Origin: Bacillota bacterium
Lineage (GTDB): Bacteria > Bacillota > Clostridia > Lachnospirales > Lachnospiraceae
NCBI GenBank assembly: GCA_023420935.1
Contig: JAEZUR010000071.1
Coordinates: 62,001-126,000, forward strand
Direction: 5' to 3'
Length of the DNA stretch: 64,000 nucleotides
Shown here: in pieces, positions 44,662-55,470 of the stretch
Layout of the letters: every line of letters starts with the position of its first letter
Numbering within the stretch: position 1 is the stretch's first letter
Notes under the pieces: model-generated
What the model saw: only the letters and a program-made list of their open reading frames with translations
The model's database searches: none
Told to the model about the DNA's origin: nothing
Translations under genes and position numbers: made by a program

Positions 44662-47600
44662 ATGGAAAAAAACAGAATACGTCCAATTAAAGTTGGTAAC
44701 GGCGTAAGAATGAGTTATTCAAGACAAAAAGAAGTTTTAGAGATGCCTAATCTCATTGAAGTTCAAACTGATTCTTACAAATGGTTCTTAGAAGAAGGAC
44801 TAAATGAAGTTTTCAGAGACATTTCTCCAATCGCAGACTATAGCGGACATTTAAGTTTAGAATTTGTTAGCTTTGTTTTGTGTGAAGAGGATGTTAAATA
44901 TTCAATTGAAGAGTGCAAAGAGCGAGATGCAACTTATGCTGCTCCATTGAAGGTAAAAGTAAGACTTCACAACAAAGAAAATGGCGAAATCAACGTTCAT
45001 GATATTTTCATGGGAGATCTCCCATTAATGACAGCTACTGGTACCTTTATTATCAATGGTGCAGAGCGTGTTATTGTTAGTCAGTTAGTACGTTCCCCTG
45101 GTATTTATTATGGAATTGGACATGATAAAATAGGTAAAAGATTATTTTCATCCACTGTAATTCCCAACAGAGGAGCTTGGTTAGAATATGAAACGGATTC
45201 TAACGATATTTTCTATGTACGTGTTGACCGTAATAGAAAAGTGCCTGTAACCGTATTGATCCGTGCTATGGGTATTGGAAATAATGCAGACATTATTGAA
45301 TTGTTTGGTGAGGAACCAAAGATTTTAAGAAGTATAGAAAAAGATACCTCTGATAATTATCAAGACGGTTTACTTGAGTTATATAAAAAGCTTCGTCCAG
45401 GCGAGCCTCTTTCTGTAGAAAGTGCAGAGAGTTTATTAACTAGCATGTTCTTCGATCCTAGAAGATACGATCTTGCGAAAGTAGGACGTTATAAATTCAA
45501 TAAAAAATTAGCGTTCCGTAATCGTATTACAGGATCTACCTTAGCAGAAGATGTTGTAAATCCATCAACAGGTGAGATCTACGAAGCTGGTACTGCAGTA
45601 ACAGAACAGATAGCTCAGGATATTCAAGATGCGGCAGTTCCATTTGTATGGATTCAAACCGAAGAGAGAAATGTTAAGGTTCTTTCTAACTTAATGGTTG
45701 ATATCGCAAACTATGTATCAGTAGATAAAGAAGAACTTGGCATTACAGAAGAAGTTTATTATCCAGTGCTTAAGAGCATTTTAGACGAATTCAGTAATGA
45801 AGAAGAGATTATTGAAGCAATTAAGAGAAATATTAATGAGTTGATTCCAAAACATATTACCAAAGAAGACATTTTTGCGTCTATTAACTATAACATGCAT
45901 TTAGAGTATGGTATTGGTAATGTTGATGATATCGACCATTTAGGAAACCGTAGAATTAGAGCGGTTGGTGAATTGTTACAGAATCAGTACCGTATCGGTT
46001 TATCTCGTATGGAACGTGTGGTACGTGAAAGAATGACAACTCAGGATATTGAAGGAGTTTCCCCACAATCTTTAATTAACATTAAACCAGTAACTGCAGC
46101 TGTGAAGGAATTCTTCGGAAGTTCCCAGTTGTCACAGTTCATGGATCAGAATAACCCACTTAGTGAATTAACACATAAGAGACGTCTTTCTGCATTGGGA
46201 CCTGGTGGTTTGTCAAGAGATAGAGCCGGATTCGAGGTACGTGACGTTCATTATTCACATTATGGTAGAATGTGTCCAATCGAAACTCCTGAAGGTCCTA
46301 ACATCGGATTAATTAACTCTTTAGCATCTTATGCAAGAATTAATGAATATGGATTTATTGAGGCACCATATCGTAAATTGGATAAATCAGACCCAGCAAA
46401 TCCACGTGTAATTGATGAAGTTGTTTATTTGACAGCTGATGAAGAAGATAAATTCGTAGTTGCCCAAGCAAATGAGACACTAGATGATAATGGATATTTT
46501 ATTCATGCTAATGTATCTGGTCGTTTTAGAGAAGAGACATCTGAGTTCGAGAAGAGAAAAATCGACTTAATGGACGTTTCTCCTAAGATGGTATTCTCTG
46601 TTGCAACAGCTATGATTCCTTTCCTTGAAAATGATGATGCGAACCGTGCCCTCATGGGATCAAACATGCAACGTCAGGCCGTGCCATTGTTAATTACAGA
46701 ATCTCCTGTAGTTGGTACTGGTATGGAATTAAAAGCAGCAGTTGACTCTGGTAACTGTGTAGTTGCCAAAGCAAATGGTACTGTAGAGAAATCTGCTTCC
46801 AATGAGATCGTTATTCGTAATGAAGACGGAAGCAAACAAGCATATAAATTAGAGAAATTTGTTCGTAGTAATCAAGGTACTTGTATGAACCAAAGACCAA
46901 TTGTTTGCAAAGGTGACAAAGTAGTAGCTGGTCAGGTTATTGCAGATGGTCCTTCTACAGCAGGAGGAGAAATCGCTCTTGGTAAGAGCCCATTGATTGG
47001 TTTCATGACATGGGAAGGTTATAACTACGAAGATGCAGTTCTTTTAAGTGAAAGATTGGTACAGGAAGATGTTTATACTTCTGTTCATATTAATGAATAC
47101 GAAGCAGAAGCAAGAGATACCAAATTAGGACCAGAAGAAATTACTAGAGATGTTCCAGGTGTTGGTGACGATGCATTAAAAGATTTGGATGAGAGAGGAA
47201 TTATCCGTATCGGAGCAGAAGTTCGTGCTGGAGATATCTTAGTTGGTAAAGTAACTCCTAAGGGAGAAACTGAATTAACAGCAGAAGAAAGATTACTTCG
47301 TGCGATCTTTGGTGAGAAAGCACGTGAAGTTAGAGATACATCCCTTCGTGTACCTCATGGTGAATTTGGTATCATTGTAGATGCGAAAGTATTTACAAGA
47401 GAAAATGGAGATGAATTATCACCTGGTGTGAATGAAACAGTTCGTATTTACATCGCACAAAAGAGAAAAATTCAAGTAGGAGATAAGATGGCTGGTCGTC
47501 ATGGTAACAAGGGTGTTGTTTCCCGCGTGCTCCCAGCTGAAGATATGCCATTCTTACCAAACGGTAGACCTCTTGATATTGTACTTAACCCATTAGGTGT

Positions 47601-48504
47601 ACCATCTCGTATGAACATTGGTCAGGTACTTGAGATTCACTTAAGTCTTGCATCAAAAGTACTTGGATTTAAAGTTGCTACTCCAGTATTTGATGGTGCA
47701 AACGAAACAGATATTATGGATACTTTGGAACTTGCTAATGATTATGTTAATACGTCATTAGACGAATTCCAGGCTAAATATAAAGATCAGATTGAACCAG
47801 AACTTATGAAATACCTTATGGAAAACCAAGATTACAGAAAACAGTGGGAAGGTGTTCCTATCAACAGAGACGGTAAAGTAGAACTTCGTGATGGTAGAAC
47901 AGGAGAATACTTTGATGGTAGAGTAACTGTTGGTTTCATGCATTACTTGAAACTTCACCACTTGGTAGATGATAAGATTCATGCTCGTTCCACTGGTCCT
48001 TACTCCTTAGTAACACAACAACCTCTTGGTGGTAAAGCACAATTTGGTGGACAGCGTTTTGGAGAAATGGAAGTTTGGGCACTGGAAGCATACGGTGCTG
48101 CCTATACACTACAGGAAATTTTAACTGTAAAATCAGATGATGTAGTTGGTCGTGTTAAGACTTATGAAGCTATTATTAAGGGCGACAATATTTCAGAACC
48201 AGGAATTCCTGAATCATTTAAGGTACTTCTAAAAGAACTTCAATCTCTAGCATTAGATGTTACAGTTCTTGACGAAAATGGTAATGAAATTCAGATGACA
48301 GAAAATATTGATTACGGTGAAGAAGATTTAACTCCATTAATCGAGGGCGAAGACAATTTCAGATTCGATGATGAACCATTTGAAGATGCAGGATTTATTG
48401 AGAAAGAAGCAGACGAATTAGATGATGAAATCAAAATTGATGAGTTCGAAGATGAGGATGATGAAGAATTTGATCTTGCAGAAATGGATGATTACGAAGA
48501 ATAA
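44662..48504 (+). CDS. rpoB: DNA-directed RNA polymerase subunit beta
   Basis: The catalytic beta subunit, 1280 residues. The rifampicin region reads SSQLSQFMDQNNPLSELTHK, the sensitive wild-type form; ALGPGGLSRDRAGFEVRDVH and KMAGRHGNKGV are conserved. ATG at 44662 is chosen because AGGGGTG lies 9 nt upstream; an in-frame GTG (44650) overlaps that RBS. The last 60 residues are highly acidic. rpoC starts 20 nt later. Confidence 0.98.
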   Translation: MEKNRIRPIKVGNGVRMSYSRQKEVLEMPNLIEVQTDSYKWFLEEGLNEVFRDISPIADYSGHLSLEFVSFVLCEEDVKYSIEECKERDATYAAPLKVKVRLHNKENGEINVHDIFMGDLPLMTATGTFIINGAERVIVSQLVRSPGIYYGIGHDKIGKRLFSSTVIPNRGAWLEYETDSNDIFYVRVDRNRKVPVTVLIRAMGIGNNADIIELFGEEPKILRSIEKDTSDNYQDGLLELYKKLRPGEPLSVESAESLLTSMFFDPRRYDLAKVGRYKFNKKLAFRNRITGSTLAEDVVNPSTGEIYEAGTAVTEQIAQDIQDAAVPFVWIQTEERNVKVLSNLMVDIANYVSVDKEELGITEEVYYPVLKSILDEFSNEEEIIEAIKRNINELIPKHITKEDIFASINYNMHLEYGIGNVDDIDHLGNRRIRAVGELLQNQYRIGLSRMERVVRERMTTQDIEGVSPQSLINIKPVTAAVKEFFGSSQLSQFMDQNNPLSELTHKRRLSALGPGGLSRDRAGFEVRDVHYSHYGRMCPIETPEGPNIGLINSLASYARINEYGFIEAPYRKLDKSDPANPRVIDEVVYLTADEEDKFVVAQANETLDDNGYFIHANVSGRFREETSEFEKRKIDLMDVSPKMVFSVATAMIPFLENDDANRALMGSNMQRQAVPLLITESPVVGTGMELKAAVDSGNCVVAKANGTVEKSASNEIVIRNEDGSKQAYKLEKFVRSNQGTCMNQRPIVCKGDKVVAGQVIADGPSTAGGEIALGKSPLIGFMTWEGYNYEDAVLLSERLVQEDVYTSVHINEYEAEARDTKLGPEEITRDVPGVGDDALKDLDERGIIRIGAEVRAGDILVGKVTPKGETELTAEERLLRAIFGEKAREVRDTSLRVPHGEFGIIVDAKVFTRENGDELSPGVNETVRIYIAQKRKIQVGDKMAGRHGNKGVVSRVLPAEDMPFLPNGRPLDIVLNPLGVPSRMNIGQVLEIHLSLASKVLGFKVATPVFDGANETDIMDTLELANDYVNTSLDEFQAKYKDQIEPELMKYLMENQDYRKQWEGVPINRDGKVELRDGRTGEYFDGRVTVGFMHYLKLHHLVDDKIHARSTGPYSLVTQQPLGGKAQFGGQRFGEMEVWALEAYGAAYTLQEILTVKSDDVVGRVKTYEAIIKGDNISEPGIPESFKVLLKELQSLALDVTVLDENGNEIQMTENIDYGEEDLTPLIEGEDNFRFDDEPFEDAGFIEKEADELDDEIKIDEFEDEDDEEFDLAEMDDYEE

Positions 48505-48524
48505 GACGAAGGGAGCGCCAAATA

Positions 48525-51500
48525 ATGCCAGATATCAGTAATGTAAATGAAGTACAGCAATTGACATATGATGCAATTAAGATTGGGCTTGCTTCTCCAG
48601 AAAAGATCAGAGAATGGTCAAGAGGCGAAGTAAAGAAACCGGAAACTATTAACTACAGAACTTTAAAACCGGAAAAAGATGGTCTTTTTTGCGAGAAAAT
48701 CTTTGGACCTAGCAAGGATTGGGAATGTCATTGTGGTAAATATAAGAAGATTCGCTATAAAGGTGTAGTCTGCGATCGTTGTGGTGTTGAAGTTACGAAA
48801 GCAAGTGTTCGCCGTGAAAGAATGGGACATATCGAATTAGCGGCTCCAGTTTCCCATATATGGTATTTTAAAGGGATTCCTAGTAGAATGGGTCTTATCT
48901 TAGATTTATCTCCTAGAACACTAGAAAAAGTATTATATTTTGCATCTTATATCGTATTAGATAAAGGTGAATCAGATTTACAATATAAACAAGTATTAAA
49001 TGAAAAAGAATTCCAAGAAGCAAGAGAAAAATACGGCAATCGTTTCCGTGTTGGTATGGGTGCAGAATCCATTCAAGAGCTTTTATCAGGAATTGATTTA
49101 GAGAAAGAGTCCGTTGAATTAAAAAGAGGATTAAAAGACTCTACTGGACAGAAGAGAGCTAGAATTATCAAACGTCTTGAGGTAGTAGAAGCGTTTAGAG
49201 AATCTGGCAATAAACCTGAGTGGATGATAATGACAGTTGTTCCTGTTATACCACCAGATCTTCGTCCAATGGTTCAATTAGATGGTGGACGTTTTGCAAC
49301 TTCTGATATGAATGATTTATACAGAAGAATCATCAACCGTAACAACCGTTTAAGAAGATTGTTAGAACTTGGAGCTCCAGATATTATCGTTCGTAATGAA
49401 AAGAGAATGCTTCAGGAAGCGGTTGATGCGTTAATTGATAATGGTAGAAGAGGAAGACCTGTTACTGGACCTGGTAACCGCGCTCTTAAATCTTTATCTG
49501 ATATGCTTAAGGGTAAACAAGGACGTTTCCGTCAGAACTTACTTGGTAAACGTGTTGACTACTCTGGACGTTCTGTTATCGTTGTAGGACCAGAATTAAA
49601 GATCTATCAATGTGGTCTTCCGAAAGAAATGGCGATTGAGTTATTTAAACCTTTCGTTATGAAAGAGTTAGTTTCAAAAGGAACTGCTCATAATATAAAA
49701 TCTGCTAAGAAAATGGTAGAAAGACTTCAGTCTGAAGTTTGGGACGTATTAGAAGAAGTAATCAGAGAACATCCTGTTATGCTTAACCGTGCACCTACTC
49801 TTCATAGACTTGGTATTCAGGCGTTTGAACCAACCTTAGTAGAAGGTAAAGCAATTAAACTTCATCCATTGGTATGTACAGCATTTAATGCCGACTTCGA
49901 TGGTGACCAGATGGCGGTACATTTACCACTTTCTGTAGAAGCACAGGCAGAATGTAGATTCTTATTACTTTCTCCAAACAACTTGTTAAAACCATCCGAT
50001 GGTGGTCCTGTTGCCGTTCCTTCACAGGATATGGTTCTTGGTATTTACTACTTAACACAGGAAAGACCAGGAGCTTTGGGAGAAGGCAATCACTTCAAGA
50101 GTGTAAATGAAGCAATCCTTGCATATGAAAACGGAGCGCTTACTCTTCATACAAGAATTAAAGTTAGAAGACATGGTATCAATCAGAATGGTGAGAAAGA
50201 AAGCAGAGTAGTTGAATCTACATTAGGAAGATTCATTTTCAATGAAATCATTAGTCAAGATATGGGATTTGTTGACAGAACTAAGGAAGAAAACTTCTTA
50301 CTTCTAGAAGTGGATTTCCATGTTGGTAAGAAACAGTTAAAACAAATTCTTGAAAAATGTATTAATACCCATGGAGCTACTAAGACTGCTGAAACACTTG
50401 ATGCAATCAAATCACTTGGTTATAAATATTCTACAAGAGCTGCCATGACAGTTTCAATTTCTGACATGACAGTGCCAGAAGCAAAGAAAACTATTATTGC
50501 GGAAGCAGAAGAGACAGTGGATGAAATTGCGAAAAACTTCCGTCGTGGTTTAATGACCGAAGAAGAAAGATATAAAGCTGTTATAGAAACTTGGAAGGAA
50601 GCCGATGATGAGATTACAGAGGCACTTCTTTCAGGTCTTGATAAATATAATAACATTTACATGATGGCTGACTCCGGAGCCCGTGGTTCTGACAAGCAGA
50701 TTAAACAGCTTGCCGGTATGCGTGGATTGATGGCGGATACATCAGGTAGAACCATCGAACTTCCTATCAAGTCCAACTTCCGTGAAGGACTTGACGTACT
50801 GGAATACTTTATCTCCGCCCATGGTGCGAGAAAAGGTCTTTCCGATACAGCACTTCGTACAGCCGATTCAGGATACTTGACTCGTCGTCTAGTAGACGTT
50901 TCACAGGATTTAATTATCCGTGAAGTAGATTGTTGTGAAGGAAAAGAAAGTCCTGGTATGTGGATTAAGGCATTTACCGATGGAAGAGAAGTAATTGAAA
51001 GCTTACAGGAACGTATAACAGGAAGATACTCCTGCGAGACAATCCTTGATGATAATGGTGAAATGATTGTAAAAGCAAATCATATGATCACACCAAAACG
51101 TGCAGCTAGAATCATGAATACAAAAGCCATGATTGAAGCTGGCGATAAAGCTAAAGTAAAAATCCGTAATATTCTTTCTTGTAAATCTCACATTGGTGTG
51201 TGTGCAAAATGTTACGGTGCGAACATGGCTACTGGTGAAGCAGTACAGGTTGGTGAAGCAGTTGGTATTATTGCAGCTCAGTCAATCGGTGAACCAGGAA
51301 CACAGCTTACCATGCGTACATTCCATACAGGTGGTGTAGCTGGTGACGATATCACTCAGGGTCTTCCTCGTGTCGAAGAACTTTTCGAAGCAAGAAAGCC
51401 TAAGGGTCTTGCTATCATCGCAGAGTTTGGTGGTATTGTAACCATTAATGATACTAAGAAGAAACGTGAAGTAATTATTACAAATAGCGAAACTGGGGAA

Positions 51501-52193
51501 TCTAAAGCATATTTAATTCCTTATGGATCTAGAATAAAAGTTGCAGAAGGCCAAGTGTTAGAAGCCGGAGATGAGTTAACAGAAGGTAGCGTTAACCCAC
51601 ATGACATCTTGAAGATTAAAGGTGTAAGAGCTGTTCAGGATTATATGATTCAAGAAGTTCAACGTGTTTACCGTTTACAAGGTGTAGAAATTAATGATAA
51701 GCATATCGAAGTTATCGTTCGTCAGATGCTTAAGAAGATTCGTATTGAAAATAATGGAGATTCTGAATTCTTACCTGGTACATTAGTTGATACACTTGAT
51801 TTTGATGATGAAGTGGAAAGATTAGCAAACGACGGAAAAGAAATTCCGGACGGAAAGCAGGTAATGTTAGGTATCACCAAAGCATCCCTTGCAACGAATT
51901 CCTTCTTATCAGCAGCGTCCTTCCAGGAAACAACCAAAGTTCTTACAGAAGCTGCAATCAAAGGAAAGATCGATCCATTGATCGGATTAAAAGAAAATGT
52001 TATCATTGGTAAGTTAATTCCAGCAGGAACAGGTATGAAGAGATACCGTTCTGTAAAACTTGATAGTGATATCGCTGAAGAATTATTTGTATCAGAAGAT
52101 TTCGATGACGATGATTCTTTCGATAATGTACTCAATTCCAATGAGGAATTAGATTTCTCAGAAGACGATTTTGTAACTGTCTCAGAAGAATAA
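48525..52193 (+). CDS. rpoC: DNA-directed RNA polymerase subunit beta'
   Basis: The catalytic beta' subunit, 1222 residues. An N-terminal zinc site (CHCGKYKKIRYKGVVCDRCG), the Mg-binding NADFDGDQMAVH near 455, and a second Cys cluster (SCKSHIGVCAKCYG) are all present. The C terminus carries an acidic tail (FDDDDSFDNV...). A terminator follows. Confidence 0.98.
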   Translation: MPDISNVNEVQQLTYDAIKIGLASPEKIREWSRGEVKKPETINYRTLKPEKDGLFCEKIFGPSKDWECHCGKYKKIRYKGVVCDRCGVEVTKASVRRERMGHIELAAPVSHIWYFKGIPSRMGLILDLSPRTLEKVLYFASYIVLDKGESDLQYKQVLNEKEFQEAREKYGNRFRVGMGAESIQELLSGIDLEKESVELKRGLKDSTGQKRARIIKRLEVVEAFRESGNKPEWMIMTVVPVIPPDLRPMVQLDGGRFATSDMNDLYRRIINRNNRLRRLLELGAPDIIVRNEKRMLQEAVDALIDNGRRGRPVTGPGNRALKSLSDMLKGKQGRFRQNLLGKRVDYSGRSVIVVGPELKIYQCGLPKEMAIELFKPFVMKELVSKGTAHNIKSAKKMVERLQSEVWDVLEEVIREHPVMLNRAPTLHRLGIQAFEPTLVEGKAIKLHPLVCTAFNADFDGDQMAVHLPLSVEAQAECRFLLLSPNNLLKPSDGGPVAVPSQDMVLGIYYLTQERPGALGEGNHFKSVNEAILAYENGALTLHTRIKVRRHGINQNGEKESRVVESTLGRFIFNEIISQDMGFVDRTKEENFLLLEVDFHVGKKQLKQILEKCINTHGATKTAETLDAIKSLGYKYSTRAAMTVSISDMTVPEAKKTIIAEAEETVDEIAKNFRRGLMTEEERYKAVIETWKEADDEITEALLSGLDKYNNIYMMADSGARGSDKQIKQLAGMRGLMADTSGRTIELPIKSNFREGLDVLEYFISAHGARKGLSDTALRTADSGYLTRRLVDVSQDLIIREVDCCEGKESPGMWIKAFTDGREVIESLQERITGRYSCETILDDNGEMIVKANHMITPKRAARIMNTKAMIEAGDKAKVKIRNILSCKSHIGVCAKCYGANMATGEAVQVGEAVGIIAAQSIGEPGTQLTMRTFHTGGVAGDDITQGLPRVEELFEARKPKGLAIIAEFGGIVTINDTKKKREVIITNSETGESKAYLIPYGSRIKVAEGQVLEAGDELTEGSVNPHDILKIKGVRAVQDYMIQEVQRVYRLQGVEINDKHIEVIVRQMLKKIRIENNGDSEFLPGTLVDTLDFDDEVERLANDGKEIPDGKQVMLGITKASLATNSFLSAASFQETTKVLTEAAIKGKIDPLIGLKENVIIGKLIPAGTGMKRYRSVKLDSDIAEELFVSEDFDDDDSFDNVLNSNEELDFSEDDFVTVSEE

Positions 52194-52216
52194 ATCATAA
52201 CAAAGATACTATACAG

Positions 52217-52256
52217 GAACCATTTCATGCCGTTTGGTATGGAGTGGTTCTTTTTT
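52217..52256 (+). terminator. Terminator of rpoBC
   Basis: A 15-bp stem with three G-U pairs (52217-52231 with 52236-52250) and T6. Confidence 0.9.
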
Positions 52257-52379
52257 GTCCAATTTCGTGGGTTTTACATGATCTTAAACTATGATTTATT
52301 TATACTTTACATATTACCAGTACATTGAATACAGGTAAAAATGGACAAACATACCAGTTCGTAGGAGGAATCAATCAGT

Positions 52380-54149
52380 ATGGAACACGAATTAGATAAA
52401 ATTATAAGAAACCAGCAGATTAAAACAGTTTTTCAACCAATCATATCACTTCGTGACGGAAGTGTATTGGGTCATGAAGCATTAAGTCGTATCAATTGTG
52501 AAACAAGAATTAGTGATACGGAGAAATTGTTCCAGCTAGCCAGTCAATTTAATCGTTTATGGGATTTAGAGTTGGTATGTAGAAAGAAATCATTAGAAAC
52601 TGCGTACTATTATATGAAACCACCATATGATAAAAAGTTATTTATCAATGTAAATCCGTTAGTAATACATGACAAGAAGTTTAGAGAAGGATTTACAAAG
52701 GAATACTTAAATACTTATGGTATTTCTCCTGAAAAAATAGTCTTCGAAATTACAGAACGGAATGCAGTCAAAGATATGCAAAGTTTCCAAGGTGTTATTG
52801 AGCATTATAAGGAACAACGGTATGAGATAGCCATTGATGATGCTGGTGCCGGATATTCTGGGCTTAATCTTATAAGTGATATCTGTCCACACTATATAAA
52901 ATTAGACATGAAATTAATACGTAATATTAATAAAGACAGTATTAAGTACGCCTTAGTAAAAAGTATGATTGAATTATCAGATATCACGAAGATTTCAATT
53001 ATTGCAGAAGGAATCGAAACAGAAGAAGAATTGGCTTCGTTAGTAAATCTTGGTGTACAATATGGACAAGGTTATTTTATACAAAGGCCACAAGAAGAGA
53101 TTTTACCGATCAATACCCAGGTTATTCACTTATTAAAAGATTTTAATCGAAAAAAGAATCATGTATACGGTGAGCAAATGGATCGGGTTTATATTGATCA
53201 TATATGCAAAAAAGGAACGGTGATTTCTCCGTGTAAACAAGTTGAGCAGGTATTTGATATGTTTAAAGACCAAGATGATCTGTATGGATTATGTATTGTA
53301 CGGGAAGACAAAGTACTAGGTATCATAACTCGGGAAAAGTTAATGCTTAAGTTAAGTGGAAGATATGGGTTCAGTCTGAATCAAAAAAAAGAAGTGACCG
53401 CAATTATGGATAATGATTATCTGGAAGTAGATTATAAAACACCTATCAGCGCCGTATCGTATGTGGCCATGGAACGTCCTAATAATAAACTGTATGATTT
53501 TATCGTCGTGACAAAAGAAGGAAAGTATCATGGCATAGTCACAGTGAAAGATATTTTACAGAAGGCCATGGAGATTGATATTGCTAATGCAAAACTTCAA
53601 AGCCCCTTGACAGGAATGCCAGGCAATGCAGTAATAGAACAAGAAATTATCCGCTGTATTGCGGACAAACCAGAGTATAGTATTCTATATTTGGATTTGG
53701 ATAATTTTAAAGCATATAATGATGTTTATGGATTTGAAAAAGGAGACTTGATTATAAAGTGCCTTGCCAAAACCATTAAAGAGTGCGTGGGAAAACATAG
53801 TTTTGCTGGACATATTGGTGGTGATGATTTTGTTATTATACTATCGAACTATAACTATAATTTTGTTGGTGAGCGTATCATCACGATGTTTTCTGAGAAA
53901 GTATATCATTATTATAACGAAGCAGATAGAAAGAATGGGTATATATCCACCATCAACCGTCATGGAATAGTAGAACAGTTTCCATTAATATCATTAACAG
54001 TTGCAGTGGTAACCAATGAGAATCAATGTTACGAGAACTTATATCAATTAACAGAAAAACTTGCAAAAGTAAAGAAAAAAGGGAAACAAGTCGAAGGAAA
54101 TTCCATTTATTATGAAACTTTAGAAGTCACTACTTTCCTAGAGAAATAG
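52380..54149 (+). CDS. EAL-CBS-GGDEF cyclic di-GMP protein
   Basis: A 589-residue bifunctional-type protein. Residues 1-245 form an EAL phosphodiesterase domain with GHEALSR, FEITERN, IDDAGAGYSG, YIKLDMK and AEGIETEEE, the catalytic set. Residues 265-395 contain two CBS repeats that may bind a nucleotide. Residues 405-575 form a GGDEF domain whose motif reads GGDDF, with Asp for the usual Glu, and no RxxD inhibitory site is visible. Phosphodiesterase activity is likely, cyclase activity doubtful. It sits between rpoC and rpsL, where ribosomal genes usually run on. Confidence 0.9.
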   Translation: MEHELDKIIRNQQIKTVFQPIISLRDGSVLGHEALSRINCETRISDTEKLFQLASQFNRLWDLELVCRKKSLETAYYYMKPPYDKKLFINVNPLVIHDKKFREGFTKEYLNTYGISPEKIVFEITERNAVKDMQSFQGVIEHYKEQRYEIAIDDAGAGYSGLNLISDICPHYIKLDMKLIRNINKDSIKYALVKSMIELSDITKISIIAEGIETEEELASLVNLGVQYGQGYFIQRPQEEILPINTQVIHLLKDFNRKKNHVYGEQMDRVYIDHICKKGTVISPCKQVEQVFDMFKDQDDLYGLCIVREDKVLGIITREKLMLKLSGRYGFSLNQKKEVTAIMDNDYLEVDYKTPISAVSYVAMERPNNKLYDFIVVTKEGKYHGIVTVKDILQKAMEIDIANAKLQSPLTGMPGNAVIEQEIIRCIADKPEYSILYLDLDNFKAYNDVYGFEKGDLIIKCLAKTIKECVGKHSFAGHIGGDDFVIILSNYNYNFVGERIITMFSEKVYHYYNEADRKNGYISTINRHGIVEQFPLISLTVAVVTNENQCYENLYQLTEKLAKVKKKGKQVEGNSIYYETLEVTTFLEK

Positions 54150-54152
54150 TCC

Positions 54153-54181
54153 TTGACAAGAAATATAAACTAAGATACAAT
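54153..54181 (+). promoter_or_regulatory. Promoter of the rpsL-rpsG-fusA operon
   Basis: TTGACA (54153-54158), 17 nt, TACAAT (54176-54181). Confidence 0.8.
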
Positions 54182-54271
54182 ATATAAGCGTGTATTTTGC
54201 ACGTTTATTATGTGCGTTTGCACCCAACAACCAAACACGATAATTATTATAACCACAGGAGGTGAAAATTA

Positions 54272-54691
54272 ATGCCAACTTTTAACCAATTAGTAAGAAA
54301 AGGAAGAAAGACAATTGAAAAGAAATCTACTTCTCCAGCGCTTCAGAAGAGCTTTAACTCTTTAAGCAAGAGATCTGTTGATGCTTCATCACCACAGAAG
54401 AGAGGTGTGTGTACAGCTGTTAGAACTGCTACACCTAAGAAACCTAACTCAGCGCTTAGAAAGATTGCCAGAGTTCGTCTTTCAAACGGAATCGAAGTTA
54501 CAAGCTATATCCCAGGTGAGGGACATAACTTACAGGAACATAGCGTTGTTCTTATCAGAGGTGGTAGGGTAAAAGATTTACCAGGTACTAGATACCACAT
54601 CGTTAGAGGTACACTTGATACTGCAGGTGTAGCGAAGAGAAGACAAGCTCGTTCTAAATACGGAGCTAAGAGACCTAAAGACGCTAAATAA
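54272..54691 (+). CDS. rpsL: 30S ribosomal protein S12
   Basis: Decoding-centre protein, 139 residues. TPKKPNSALRKIARVRL and the later VRGTLDTAGV are conserved; the Lys in KKPNS is the streptomycin-sensitive form. First gene of the str operon. Confidence 0.98.
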   Translation: MPTFNQLVRKGRKTIEKKSTSPALQKSFNSLSKRSVDASSPQKRGVCTAVRTATPKKPNSALRKIARVRLSNGIEVTSYIPGEGHNLQEHSVVLIRGGRVKDLPGTRYHIVRGTLDTAGVAKRRQARSKYGAKRPKDAK

Positions 54692-54901
54692 TTAGAAAAA
54701 TTTTAGCAATTGTTGAATTTCACTAATTCAAAAAAGTGCCGGATTAATTTTTACTTTTGAATCCTGTAGGTTGTGCGGGAATAGTTTAAAAATAGATATT
54801 AGCCTGGTGCGAACACAGAATTATTGTGAGTACCCAAGAATCAAATGAGATTATAAGGGAAAGACTTTATAATCCAGTATTCTATTAAGGAGGGAAGTAA
54901 C

Positions 54902-55372
54902 GTGCCACGTAAAGGACATATTCAAAAAAGAGACGTATTAGCAGATCCACTTTACAGAAACAAGGTTGTGACTAAACTTATCAATAACATTATGTTAGAT
55001 GGTAAGAAAGGTGTTGCACAGAAGATCGTATACGGAGCATTTGAAAAAGTAGCAGAGAAGACTGGTAAAGAAGCAGTTGAAGTTTTCGAAGAAGCTATGA
55101 ATAACATTATGCCAGTTCTTGAAGTAAAAGCAAGACGTATCGGTGGAGCAACATACCAGGTACCTATCGAAGTTAGACCAGATAGAAGACAGGCGTTAGC
55201 ACTTCGTTGGATTACTCTTTATTCTCGTAAAAGAGGAGAAAAGACTCAAGAAGATAGATTAGCTAATGAAATCCTAGATGCAGCAAATAATACTGGAGCA
55301 TCTGTAAAGAAAAAAGAAGATATGCACAAAATGGCAGAAGCAAACAAGGCATTCGCTCATTACCGTTGGTAA
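54902..55372 (+). CDS. rpsG: 30S ribosomal protein S7
   Basis: Head assembly protein of the small subunit, 156 residues (PRKGHIQKRDVLADPLY at the start). GTG start, with AAGGAGGG (54887-54894) 7 nt before it. The 210-nt gap after rpsL holds no gene that I can support. Confidence 0.98.
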   Translation: MPRKGHIQKRDVLADPLYRNKVVTKLINNIMLDGKKGVAQKIVYGAFEKVAEKTGKEAVEVFEEAMNNIMPVLEVKARRIGGATYQVPIEVRPDRRQALALRWITLYSRKRGEKTQEDRLANEILDAANNTGASVKKKEDMHKMAEANKAFAHYRW

Positions 55373-55470
55373 TAGGTTGTCGTTGGTATTGTACTAACGA
55401 TAACTTGCAAGTGGCTTAGTAAGTTTTTGCACAGTAACCATGTATATATGAAAATAAGGAGGAAATATCC

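Noticed and set aside
51722..52228. Ser/Lys-rich open frame opposite the end of rpoC
   Set aside because: Antisense to the acidic, Asp/Glu-coding tail of rpoC, which gives Ser-rich translations; no RBS or family match.
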